Shown piece by piece: positions 12,045 through 23,128 of a stretch of 64,000 nt of DNA. A program made the position numbers and the translations under genes. Under the pieces are notes generated by a model. The model searched no databases and was not told the origin of the DNA. It was given only the letters and a program-made list of their open reading frames with translations. The stretch lies in contig NC_070568.1 of NCBI RefSeq assembly GCF_026914185.1, positions 4,670,001 through 4,734,000 on the forward strand, in the 5' to 3' direction. The DNA comes from Puccinia triticina. Its lineage: Eukaryota; Basidiomycota; Pucciniomycetes; Pucciniales; Pucciniaceae. Position 1 is the first letter of the stretch, and every line of letters begins with the position of its first letter.

Positions 12045-12725
12045 GACAACGCAACCATTTAATGGCCGGTTCATTACGGGATCCCCACCCAACTGGCCAT
12101 TAGGTGTACACTCCACTTGATGACGGATTATTGAGTGGAGTGGCACTCCATCCAATGACCGGATCCAACGTGGCACTCCACCCAATGACCGGTTGGGTGG
12201 GGTACAGTCAAACCTGTGAAACCACATACTTGCATAAGGGCATAAATTCCCAAACCACATACTGATTTGGGACCACCAAAATTTAATTTTAGCCTGTAGC
12301 TTACCCTTGTAACCACATAACCTGCCAAACAACATAGCAAATTCTTTCCACCAAGGGGTATGCGGTTTCAAGGGTTTGACTGTATACACCCCACTCAATG
12401 ACCGGTTATCAAGTGGGGTGTGCTGATTCCACACTCCATCCATTCCGATGACCGGTCATTGAGTGGGGTGTATACCCCACCCAACCGGTAATTGGGTGGA
12501 GTGCCACTTTGTGGTCATTGGGTGGAGTGCCACTTCGCGGTCATTGGATGGAGCGCCACTCCACTCAATGACCCGTGATCCCCATCCAATAAGTGGTTGT
12601 TGAGTGGAGTGGGACTCCATCCAATGACCAATTGTTGAGTGGAGCCGGGTCATTGGATGGAGTTTGGACTCTGCTCAATCGTAGCACACTCCATCCGATG
12701 ACCCGTCATTGAGTGGGGTGTATGC
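12045..12725. repeat. Palindromic GACCGG / GAGTGG motif array
   Basis: About 500 bp (excluding a nested MITE) is built from units such as CACTCCATCCAATGACCGG and its reverse complement, repeated in alternating orientation. Many neighbouring pairs form local palindromes around ATGACCGGTCAT. No terminal repeat or target duplication could be fixed. Confidence 0.7.
12205..12382. mobile_element. Tc1/mariner-type MITE, 178 bp
   Basis: Termini CAGTCAAACC and GGTTTGACTG are a perfect 10 bp inverted repeat, with similarity continuing inward through GAAACC and CATAC. It is flanked by TA on both sides (12203-12204 and 12383-12384), the Tc1/mariner target duplication. It interrupts the GACCGG array, so it inserted later. 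Confidence 0.8.
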
Positions 12726-13106
12726 TGTTGTATGGTATGAAAACAAACAGTAAGTTGAAAAAAAAAATACATGTAGATTTCATTGAGTACAGATGATCTC
12801 TGTTACTCAACTTCAGTAAACTCCAAGGTTTGATTTTCTTGGATAATTTATTTGTACCAGAAGAAAAGGTCTAACATAACTCAGATTGTATGAGATGATA
12901 TGCAAGAAGCAAGGCTTTATGCCAAGCAAATTTTTAAGGTTAAACATGTTGAAAGCAGGAAACTGTGATGGTTTGAATAAACCACCCAGTCAAACTCAGA
13001 ATCTTGGCACGCCAAAAAGGGGCAATAGCGCGTAAGTGCCTCCTGCCAAGGGCTATCAGAGGCTTGATTTGCAAGACCAGACACCCACAGCAGCGAGGGA
13101 CTTGGT

Positions 13107-13319
13107 TTAAGTTTGACTGCACAGTTGCCCACGGCCCGCTTGGTACTGCGCAATGTGACACATCATAACTTCAACCCAAAAACTTATAAAAATCCATCAG
13201 TAGAAGAAATTGCTATGGCAATTAACAATCCAAAGGAAAATAAGACTCAGCCTTGGGATGTTATTTTGCACAGAAAGGCTGGGCAAGTTGTCTGGATCAC
13301 CAACAAGAATTTGGTTTAA
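13107..13319 (+). pseudogene. Helitron fragment (second piece)
   Basis: The frame reads FNPKTYKNPSVEEIAMAIN, then a DVILHR block, then a segment ending WITNKNLV before a stop. This resembles the Helitron segment with a Y-x-x-P-T-x-x-E-V motif followed by D-I-hydrophobic-L, found downstream of the region at 10870. The expected 'YDPLxYPLLFP' continuation is missing. It is probably part of the same decayed Helitron. Confidence 0.5.
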
Positions 13320-14077
13320 CTTTTGCTCAGATACCCAATTTTTTTTCCTTGCGGTCAACGGGGACTGATAGCTGGATATGAGTAGAATCTGTAAGTGAAC
13401 ACAATTTTTGGCGTGCATCAAGTGAAGTTGGTGTTTTTGTGATGGAGGGGGGGGATTAACCAAATGTCCAAGAATTATTCAAAACACAATATATATTACT
13501 TTATTTGTACAAGTAATAACATCTTCAATTCTCTTCATAAACTGAGTTTGACAACGTTGTGCCCCCTCTGCCATGATCTTAGAGTCTATTCAAAAACCTC
13601 TCATCTTCATCACATCCTCATTTCTCTCACGTCCTTGGACGTAATTTTTACACATTGTTATGGGGTGTCTGGTTCAAACCCCTGCTCATCAAGAAACAAA
13701 GCAATCAAGAATGGAGCAAATTATTGGTGAAAATCAAAGAAAAAGCCACTCAAAGGAAGAAGAATCAAGTGGGAATCTTGGAAACATTTTTTAATGTTGA
13801 GACCTTTCACAACCAAACTTTGAACCAGATTCTTGTGATGTGGTTCATGTGTTGACAACACATATCTTTATCAGGCAATTAGGAACTTGGAGAGGAGGTG
13901 GGAAACCACATTGATGACAAGATTGATGGTGATAATAATGGAATATCACAAAATTACCCTTGAGATTTCCAAACAGTAGCCAAAATACTGAACATGGTCA
14001 ATTTTATCATTCAATGTACCATCTCATCATTTTCAAAACAGGTGCTTGAAGTGTGGCAGAAAAACGTTGAAGACCCT
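13320..14077. other. No recognised gene
   Basis: AT-rich sequence adjoining the LTR copy. It may be flanking or internal retroelement DNA, but no pol or gag motif was seen. Confidence 0.35.
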
Positions 14078-14535
14078 TGTCAGCCTGTAGGTAACTAACT
14101 GTGTTTGAGAGGGTTGTTCCTAGCAAGATGATAGTGTAAAGTGCCAAGGATGGGCCAATGGGTTCGTGGTGAGAGCTGTAGCAGGTTTAACTCTATCAGT
14201 AATCTTGACTGAGAGGCTTGCTCAATGAAGGCACATCCAGATCAACACAGGGTGTTAATAGGCATCCAAGGAATAACTCAACTTGGGTTCGTGGTTTTAC
14301 CTACAGAAAGTTAAGGGTAATCAAGAGTTGATGTTATTCCTGAATTAAAAGATGGGTGAGAATGAAAGCACTGTTTAACTATAGTATGGGTTAAACTTTG
14401 CTGTAATAATATTCTGAGGGATAAACAATCCTGGGGGGCGTGTTTATGTAGAGGAAAAAGAGCAGGAGGGGATTTGAGGCGCTAGGAGGCGCTTCAGGAC
14501 CAGGGGAGAACTGGAAGCGCTCGAAGGAAGCAGAC
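14078..14535 (-). mobile_element. LTR fragment, inverted copy of the 53770-54719 family
   Basis: Reading on the minus strand, the sequence follows the 3' half of the solo LTR at 53770-54719, including CATAAACACGCCCCCCAGGA and the conserved end GGCTGACA (plus strand TGTCAGCC at 14078). Homology stops near 14535, where hAT-like terminal sequence begins, so its 5' half is missing. Confidence 0.7.
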
Positions 14536-14539
14536 ACTT

Positions 14540-14631
14540 TTTCCGAAAAAATGGGCACCCAGCACCGCATCCGGCACCGCTGGGTGGGTGCGCGGCGGGT
14601 GCCGGGTACTGGTTGACATTCTCTATTGCTG
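14540..14631. mobile_element. hAT-like terminus
   Basis: Minus-strand reading gives TAGAGAATGTCAACCAGTAC followed by CGGCACCCGCCG-type repeats, a hAT-style end with GC-rich subterminal motifs. The partner end is not found. Confidence 0.35.
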
Positions 14632-14763
14632 TGTAATATCAAGTGGCAAAGAAGAGACAGATCTTATAAGAGTTGAACCATAATTAGAAAACTCATTGAG
14701 AACAAGAAAGGGAAGGTGGAAAGAACTTCTTCCAAACTTTTTAATTGAGTGAGGGCAACAAAG

Positions 14764-15660
14764 GGTAGTTACGTTACTCTACGTTATCCAACGTTTTTGG
14801 GTAACGTAACTACCCTCGTTACCCGGGGCTCCCCGTTACTTTACTAGTAACGGGGGCATTTTAAGCCCTGTGTGTAACGTAACGGGCCTCAAAAAAGCGG
14901 CCTGTTATCGCGTTATCCGCTGGATAATGCAAAAACAGACCAATTAAGGCTGTTCTTGCCTCAATATTTGCTTGATGTCAGCGGCCAACGCAAAAACAGA
15001 CCATTGGAGGCTATTTTTGCCTTGATATTTGCTTGTTATCAGGGGCCATGCGTGCCCCAATAACGTAAATAAAATAAAAATAAGGGCCTTCCTGTGGTGT
15101 GATAACGTAATTGCACCAACGTTACGCGTAACGCGTAGTTAACGGCAGAAATTGCATTACGTTACCACAACAGTGGGTCAGCTTGTTAGCGTAGCGTAGC
15201 GCAGCGCAAATGCGCTATTTTTTAGCGTAGCGTTAGCGCAATTGCGCGCATCTGCGCTAACGCTACGCGCAAAGGATGCAAAGCTATTTTAGCTTTTAGC
15301 GTAGCGTTAGCGCAGATGCGCGCAATTGCGCTAACGCTAAGCACGCAAGGCGCAAAAGAGCGCCGCTATGCTGCGCTAAAGCGTTTTTCGCGGCAAAAAA
15401 GTGCCTTTTTTCCGCTAAAAGTGCCTTAGCGCAAAGTAGCGTAGCGTAGCGGCTGTAGCGCAGCGCTAACGCTAAAAAAAAATTGGTATGCTGTTAGCGA
15501 AGCGTAGCGGCGCTAACAGCGCGCTAACGCTATTCAAAAAAGGTTGGCGCTTTTTGCCGCTACGCTAAACATTAGGGCTAAAATAGTGCAGTTTAGCGTA
15601 GCGGCCCACTGTTGGTTCAACTTACTGTTATCTACGCGTTACGCGTAGCGTAACTACCCT
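14764..15660. mobile_element. GTTACG-motif element carrying a nested MITE
   Basis: The left end AGGGTAGTTACG and right end CGTAACTACCCT are a 12 bp inverted repeat. The 400 bp outer body consists largely of GTTACG/CGTAAC motifs. The CAACAGTGGG MITE at 15168-15613 sits inside it near the right end. No clear target duplication. Confidence 0.6.
15168..15613. mobile_element. Second copy of the TAGCG MITE, nested
   Basis: Ends CAACAGTGGG and CCCACTGTT, body nearly identical to 11414-11849 with small indels. Flanks CGTTACCA and GGTTCAAC do not form a clean 8 bp duplication, so one end may have been rearranged. Confidence 0.75.
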
Positions 15661-15950
15661 ATGTTGGTGAGGGGACTGGAATATTTTTAGGGGCAGGCTA
15701 AATGCACTACCAAATTTTACTACATGTACTCCAAAAATGGAGTACACAAGTGTGAACTCCAAAATTATTGGAGTGCACATTGGTATACTCCATTGGTTCT
15801 TGGAGTGAACATGTGTCTACTCCAAAAGATTTTAAAATTTTGGATTGCACAACCTGTGCACTACCAATCTTTTGGAGTGCAAGATTGGGCACTACATTTT
15901 CAACATTTTTTGGTCCAGAAAATGGATTGCAGCACAATGCACTTCAATTA
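15661..15950. other. TACTCCA / GGAGTGCAC motif cluster
   Basis: Short motifs such as TACTCC, GGAGTGCAC and their reverse complements recur about ten times, including the palindrome ACTCCAAAAATGGAGT. There is no coding signal. This may be another motif-iterated element. Confidence 0.4.
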
Positions 15951-15975
15951 TGGTGTTCAAAGTTGGTTTGCATAA

Positions 15976-16100
15976 TTTTATGCATGCATAAATCATAAAA
16001 TCGTAAAAATATTTTGGTGAGGAAATTTTGCATTACATAATCACATTCACATCCCCTGCAAAAAAGATTTTATGATTTTATGATTTATGCATGCATAAAA
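15976..16100. mobile_element. Small MITE nested in palindrome flank, ~125 bp
   Basis: Positions 15976-16002 and 16074-16100 are a perfect 27 bp inverted repeat beginning TTTTATGCATGCATAAATCA. It separates sequence at 15951-15975 from the palindrome arm, whereas the mirror flank at 17947-17973 is uninterrupted. It is therefore a later insertion on the left side only. Confidence 0.75.
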
Positions 16101-17946
16101 TTAGGGGGTTGAGAAATCGACTCCCAAAAATTAAAAAATTGACTCCCAAATTGAGTTTACGTCGCGCGGACCGCCGTGCGACGTCTGTCCCGGGTCCCCA
16201 TGACCCAATTTTGACCCGGGGGCATTTTGGGAGTCGATTTTGTAATTCCGCGATCCCAAACGGGAGTCGGAATTTTAATTTCGCAAAAAATGCCGGAAAA
16301 TAAAGAAAAATTTATACCTCCGCACTGGGGCACCCAAAGCCCCCCAAAATTTTACAGCACTCTAAATACACTCTTTAGAGAATATTGTGAGCTTCACAGC
16401 ATTAGTACTCCTCAGGAAAACCCTGTGTAGTTAGGGGGCGTATTTGGCGGATTTCCCACTAAGGCAAACCCCCAAAACCTTATGTACGGTGCTCCAAGAA
16501 GCCCCAAATTTTTTCTGCTATAAGGATAAGCTCTTTAAAACATATTTTAAGCTTCACGGAATTAGCACACCTCAGGGAGACCCTGTGTAGCCGGGGGCGG
16601 ATTTGGCGGATTTCCTACTACCGCAATGCGCCATATCCTGAGATATGGTGATCCAAATGCCCCCAAAATTTTTCTGACACATAAATACACTCTCTAGAGC
16701 ATATTTTAAGCTTCACGGCATTAGCACACCTCAGGGAGACCCTGTGTAGCCGGGGGCGGATTTGGCGGATTTCCTACTACCGCAATGCGCCATATCCTGA
16801 GATATGGTGATCCAAATGCCCCCAGAATATTTCTGACACATGAATAAAGTCTCTAGAAAAGATTTTGAGATTTACAGGTGTATTACACATCAGGGAAATC
16901 CTGTGTAGCCGGGGGCGGATTAGGCGGATTTCCTACTAAGGCAATTGTCGTAGTTTTCTTCCTCTGCGCCGTCCTACGCCGTTGAGAATATTTTTGCGGG
17001 CTGTATTGGTAATTGTAGATAAGAGGGCAGGGAATCTTTTTAGCGCCCTCCGTTTCTTTGTATTGCTTCTTTATCAGAAGATATAGAGGGTTCAAGTGAG
17101 GATAAGTAGTAGGAAATCCGCCAAATCCGCCCCCCCGGCTACACAGGGTCTCCCTGAGGTGTGCTAATGCCGTGAAGCTTAACATATGCTCTAGAGAGTG
17201 TATTTATGTGGCAGAAAAACTTTGGGGGCATTTGGATCACCGTATCTCAGGACATGGCACATTGCGTTAGTAGGAAATCCGCCAAATCCGCCCCCGGCTA
17301 CACAGGGTCTCCCTGAGGTTTGCTAATGCTGTGAAGCTTAAAATATGCTCTAGAGAGTGTATTTATGTGTCAGAAAAATTTTGGGGGCATTTGGATCACC
17401 ATATCTCAGGATATGGCGCATTGCGGTAGTAGGAAATCCGCCAAATCCGCCCCCGGCTACACAGGGTCTCCCTGAGGTGTGCTAATTCCGTGAAGCTTAA
17501 CATATGTTTTAAAGAGCTTATCCTTATAGCAGAAAAAATTTGGGGCTGCTTGGAGCACCGTACATAAGGTTTTGGGGGTTTGCCTTAGTGGGAAATCCGC
17601 CAAATCCGCCCCCTAACTACACAGGGTTTTCCTGAGGAGTACTAATGCTGTGAAGCTCACAATATTCTCTAAAGAGTGTATTTAGAGTGCTGTAAAATTT
17701 TGGGGGGCTTTGGGTGCCCCAGTGCGGAGGTATAAATTTTTCTTTATTTTCCGGCATTTTTTGCGAAATTAAAATTCCGACTCCCGTTTGGGATCGCGGA
17801 ATTACAAAATCGACTCCCAAAATGCCCCCGGGTCAAAATTGGGTCATGGGGACCCGGGACAGACGTCGCACGGCGGTCCGCGCGACGTAAACTCAATTTG
17901 GGAGTCGATTTTTTAATTTTTGGGAGTCGATTTCTCAACCCCCTAA
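16101..17946. repeat. Large near-perfect palindrome (foldback element)
   Basis: Left arm 16101-16940 and right arm 17107-17946 are inverted copies of about 840 bp around a ~166 bp unique centre. Each arm has an outer module of about 290 bp (beginning TTAGGGGGTTGAGAAATCGA and rich in GGGAGTCGA and CCCGGGTC motifs), then four ~159 bp tandem units containing CACACCTCAGGGAGACC and GGCGGATTTCCTACTA. The arms read as two identical 67-residue frames, which only reflects arm identity; there is no coding evidence. A single arm occurs at 60567-61340 and a diverged outer module at 42010-42180, so this is a dispersed family. Confidence 0.85.
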
Positions 17947-17948
17947 AA

Positions 17949-19794
17949 TTATGCAAACCAACTTTGAACACCATAAATGACAGGAGCTTGTTTCAAGGAG
18001 GAAAAATGGTACATGGCTGAGAGTGAATGTGAATATGAATTCAAATTCGAATTTGAACGCAGATGATTAGGAGGAGCACACTGAGGGTGAAATCCATATT
18101 TTAATAGGGTCCCGTATGTGCGTCACTTACCCGGTTCTCGAGCGTTAGTAGAAGTTCATAATCTTCAGGCCATGGGCGGGCAGATTTTTGACTTTTAAGA
18201 AGATTGTCTATCTGCTTAGTAGCTAGCTGCTGAGCCTTAGGAGTAAATCTAAAATCTTTGAAAAATTGGAGTTTGTTGAGTGCTTCTCCTCCTTCGTTCT
18301 TGAGATGCCAAAGGAGGATGATTGACGCCGTTTTTGTTTGAGAGTCCGTTTCGCGGTTGCCTTGTTGCGCCACCTTCCCTAACCTTCGAAGAAATTTGGC
18401 CTCACTAATTTGGTCAAGTTTACGCCTCCACGAGCCAAAGAGCTTGCCCGCCAAGATAAACGACGGAGGCCTTCTGCGAGCCTTTTCCAAGTAAGCCACT
18501 GTGGCTGCACTGTTTTCAATCATCTCTTTAAACGAATTTAAGTTGGCTGCTCGAAAATAGGGGTTGTATCCAGATGGCTAATTCAGATTTCAACACAAAC
18601 AAATTAATCAACTTTTATCATCTGTAGCTTACCCGATTTCCCTAGGCCAAGGAACGGAAGAAGCGTCTCTACAGTCCCCAAAAATAAGTCATAAGACCAA
18701 GAAGAAAGCAAAAAGACAAGATAAACTAAGCATTATGTCTTGCGAAGGGAAGCTAAAGAGACAGCGACAACTAACCCCGACTCCAATCGACTGTTTCACT
18801 CTCTTTTACTAGTGAGTGGAAGGAACTCCAGTAATAAAACCTACGTCGCTCAGCTACCTGGGTTAACACCGAGTCAAGAAGGCTTTTGTAATCCGATTCC
18901 GAGGTGATAGCTGGTGGTGAGGAAAGCTTCGAAATCAAGTTGCGATAGCCAAAGCTTAGGGCAGTGTTGATTTTTAACTGGGTCTTCATGTCTTGTCCGT
19001 TTTTAGAAATGAAATCAAATATTGCGAGCCATTCTTTTCCCGAATCAAGCGGTATTGTTTCTGATTTTAACAAGTTTTCAATCGCGTGTTGGACAAGGGA
19101 GAGTCGTTCTTCTGGCTGGGTCAACTCCGAATACTTGTTGAGAAAATCGAGATGAGGACCCGTGTGAACTGTTTTGCCATAAGGTGGTAGATTCCATCAG
19201 TTCAGTCCTACGTATGTTCATAATTTTCTTATGAAAAAAACCACTCGCCATTTTTTGTCAAACGTTGGAATTTTGCGGCGAGTTGAGAATATTGATCTTT
19301 TTTGGATCGTATTCAATAATCAGCTGTGTGTAATGTATAGGACAGGAATAGGTTTTTTCCACTCACCCGGCTGTTTCACTGGATCCTTCGACAGAAACCC
19401 GCCAGGCGGTTTCGTCAGAGCCGGATTATCACCTGAATTAAGGATTTTTTATTGATAACTGGTTCGGAGTGTGAAGCGCGATGAGCATCATCTTAATGAA
19501 TGGACACATACCATCAGATGCCAGTGAATTTAATGGCGGTAGAGGCTGATCGCTATCTGTAATACCATCGATTGCACTGGAGCTTAGCCGTGAGCGGCTG
19601 GCGTCAGCAGCTAAATCGATCGTTGGGCTTAAAGTAGAGGCAGTCTCGATTGAATGTGTATTCTTAGCGAATTGTCCAATACGGGCGGCTGCTTCGAATT
19701 CCATGCAGGAGGCAGGAAACCCAACGATTTGACTAAAAAGAAACAGCAAAATGAGAGGTGCCGACTGGCGAAGGCATGGTCCAGGATTGACCAT
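17949..19794 (-). CDS. Predicted secreted protein, unknown family, six exons
   Basis: Exons on the minus strand: 19794-19512, 19432-19367, 19168-18776, 18668-18633, 18546-18131 and 18080-17949. Each is bounded by GT-AG sites with strong donors (GTATGT, GTGAGT, GTTAGT, GTAAGC, GTAAGT). The total of 1,326 nt keeps frame and gives 441 residues. The N-terminus has a hydrophobic core (APLILLFLFSQIVGFPASC), a probable signal peptide of ~30 residues, so the product is likely secreted. The remainder is helical-looking and charged with no domain I recognise. The last intron is the least certain: without it the protein ends at 18101. The stop lies three bases from the palindrome boundary, and the last ~25 bp are repeated inverted at 15951-15975. 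A plant-interacting secreted protein is possible but unproven. Confidence 0.6.
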
Positions 19795-22468
19795 TGTGAA
19801 AATTATAGAGAAGATTGTAAAAAAGAGCTTTCTCGGACAGGCCTATGTATACGAAAGGGAGATGTACAGAAGAATCATCAAGAGGGATAGCGAGGGTGTG
19901 CTTCCCGTCTCCGCTCCCTTATGTTGCAAAGAGCTCTTGTTTCAAGAAACCAATTAAAAGTCGCTTTCCGGATGTCTCATGTCCGTAAGTTACGTTTGTG
20001 TCAAAGCCTCAAAACCGCTTGGAAACGGAAGCCGAGGGTACAATGATACCGTTTCTGGATCTGCAGCTTTCGAAACGAGACCCTGCGGCAGCGTCTCCTC
20101 CCAACGCGGAGCATCCACCCTTGTTGAGGTAACGCCGCCACCACCCTCCGGAGTGACTCGTGTCCATTCGCGCCACTTGGTAACACAACACCTTCCGTGA
20201 ACGGTCTACTCCACGTGGAATACATACCTGCGCTGGCAGGCCTATCTGGCCACAGCAGTATCACTTTAGAAAGCATTCGTGATAAATCAGCGGGGAATTC
20301 TCTACGGGAGCCATAGGCCACGCGTAAACAAGCGCTTCGAGAACAAAACCGACACATAACCGATCAAATAAACGCGCGGCTCATTCCGGATTGTGTCATG
20401 GAGCAGATTTCTAACGCAGTAGTTTTCCAAAAGACGTACGTCTCCTGGAAGTACTTCTGGCCGGTGCCGCTGTCTCAACTTTCTGGGTATACGTCTCTCG
20501 TGTGGGTGCGAGGAGGCGACGAATCCGGTGTCCCCCATGCCGGCAGGCTGCACTCTACGGCTGAGAATACCTCCGACCTCCCAGCCGCGCAGAAGTAGCG
20601 ACAATCCCGCCCGTGGGGATGGGCAAACTGCTCATTGGGATGTGCAGGCTGGTAACATGCATGGTCTTGGAAACCGCTGCACGCTGCAAGAACCTTTGAA
20701 TCGGCCATGCGTTCTGTGAGGGGAGGCTATCAATGCAGCCCAGGTTGCACCCTGCAAGAAGCATGGGGAGCTCCAAACCCCAGGGTATTTAATTCGGCCT
20801 TGCGCTCCCAATATTTTCAATCCTCATTGCACTCAACAATGGCCTGGGAAGACCCGAAGATCGTGTCTATTCCATGGATACCAAACCGGAGGAGTGGGGT
20901 GCCGCCCGCTGCGAAGGCGTTGGGAGATGGCCTGGGGCCTCAATGCGGAGCGCACTCAGCGCACTCCGGTGGCCAGCCATTGATGCAGAAAGGTCTGGGA
21001 ATCCGAGCATCTCTTCAGACAAGTTTCCCTCCCTTGCAGACACCCACTTTGGGTCGGGGGAGTGTCGGACAAGCTGGATGACTGGGATGGAGTGCGAAAG
21101 GGAGGGGGTCTGGATGGAGGCCGGAGCGTGATCAAAGAGCAGCGAGGTTCAGCAGCCTGGACTCTTCGAGCCTGGATGGTTTCGGCGCCATGCAGAGAGC
21201 TCTCGATGCCCCTCTATAACCAAAGCCACAAACCGTGCACACATCCAAACCAATGGACGCCAGGCTTGTTGTAGCAAAACGCTTTCCTTCATAGTGGCAT
21301 CTAGGGCGTGTGGAAGTTGAGATCTCATGAGCGGCTCCGAAGACGCGACGGGAAGTCGATGTAGCTGGACACAAAAGCAGCTGCGGGCAAGCGCACCATG
21401 CGCGCCGCAAGGCTCGCACTGCTCCGCAAGCCCATCGAGCATGCCCCCGATACTCCGAGACCATGCGCTGTTTTTGGGGGGATTGTAACAGAGTCGCGCG
21501 CCACACTTGCCACCAACCACGCGACGCGCAACGTCTGCATCTCCCCCCGCACATCTTTTCTTCGTGGACCCAGCGCTTGGCTGCGCTTGGCCCATTGGGC
21601 TGCAGTTGCGCGCGTCCGTCGAGAGCTCTCCAGGCAAGAGCGTTTCTACATAGTGTCCGCGTATCTCACGCTGCAGAGGCCCGGGGGGCGACGAGCCAGG
21701 CCGGCCCGAAGCGGGGTCTTTACGGGCACATGTCAGCCCGGCCGGCGCGCAAGAGACGCGGGCCGGGTCCTTCTGTCTGTGGAGCCTGAGCGGTCCGACG
21801 GCCAAGCCTCCTTAAGAGCGGCCGGCACACGCAGACGGCCGGATGTGCTCCAGGCTGCCTTGTAGAAAGCAGAGCGGGATTTGGACACAGAACAGCGCCC
21901 TGGGACCTCTCTCGGCCCGAAACCAGCCTGATGCGAGGGCCTCACTTCTAACCCTCCTCGGGAGCGCGTGCTCTCAAAAGCGGTGGGGGTTTCCGGCCAT
22001 GGCCCGCGCCCCCTCACCCAGAGCGCCGGTCCTGCATAGGCCCACTCTTCGGACATGCAGACGCAGGACACCCGCCCAGCCCAGAGCCTGCGCGCCTCGC
22101 CCCCACTGCTCTGTAATCCACGCCATCCCGCGCGGATCATTCCTTCAGTCCATTACACTTTCTTCCCAGCTGGCAACAACGATGTGACAAGGCGCAAAGA
22201 AACCATAAAAAAATCATAAATACATACGCAGAGAGAAACGAGAACCACGAAAGGATGCATGTGTGTATCTTGTGTCAGATACATGACGTGCCCGATGGGC
22301 GTTGTGGCACGGCCACGGACATGAAGAGTGCGCCTTGGCCAAGCAGAGTTTGGGCACAGGGCGATGTGGACATGCGCGCTCCGCGATGAGTGGGGGGTCC
22401 GCGACTGCGGGATGGATGGCGGGGCCACTCATGCCAGGGCGGTTTTGACGGCAGCAATCTCGGCGCGT
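19795..22468. other. No recognised gene; dispersed repeat and GC-rich DNA
   Basis: 19966-20230 is the better preserved copy of the dispersed repeat at 5726-5975. From about 20300 to 22468 the DNA is GC-rich with long open frames on both strands (for example 21149-21805 minus), but no domain, signal peptide or splice pattern singles one out. It may include the 3' flank of the FYVE gene. Confidence 0.4.
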
Positions 22469-23089
22469 CTACGAAAGCGGGGGGCCCACGGCCCAAAAGC
22501 CAACCCTAAGCCCTCCCACACGCACACAAACACACGAAAAGGGGGGGGGGGGGGGGGGGACGTACAGATCGGAGAGGGAGGCGGACAGACTGGCGACGTC
22601 TTCGAGCTGGCGGGTCTCTCTGGCGAGGGCGAGGAAGGCCTCGATCTGGAGCTCCTGCTCGAGGAGCACGGAGAGGTTGACCAAGCGCGCATGGGTGGTG
22701 TCTGCGGATCCGTTAGGGTCAGCAGGGTCGGCGAGGGAGGCGGAGCTGAGGGTCATGAGGTGGCGCCGATGGCTCGGGGATTGAGAGGGCCCGTCAGGAG
22801 TCGTCGTTGTCGTTGGGGGAGAAGAAGAGGGTTTGGGGTGGGGCGTGGGCCGGGAGTCGAGCAGCCCCAGGGAGCGGATGAGGCCCATGTGGTGGCGCAG
22901 GAACAGGCCGGCGCGGGCGGCGATGGCGGCGATCAGGCGGGCCTCGGCGCCCGGATCAGCCGGGCCGAGGGCGACGAGCTTCTTGGAGAGTTGGTCGAAG
23001 AGGGCGAGGTTGGAGAGCAGCTTGCGGCGGATGGAGAGCAGCTTGAGGGGCGTCGACGGGCCCGGCGGAGTCTCGGTCGAGCCTGGATG

Positions 23090-23128
<39 letters not shown>

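Noticed and set aside
16227..17820. Two identical 67-residue reading frames as a duplicated gene
   Set aside because: They are mirror images within the palindrome arms; identity follows from the DNA palindrome, and there is no start context, domain or splice support. The frame is not kept free of stops beyond one unit.
21149..21805. 218-codon minus-strand frame as a gene
   Set aside because: GC-rich DNA here gives long frames on both strands; there is no domain, signal peptide or splice pattern to prefer this one.
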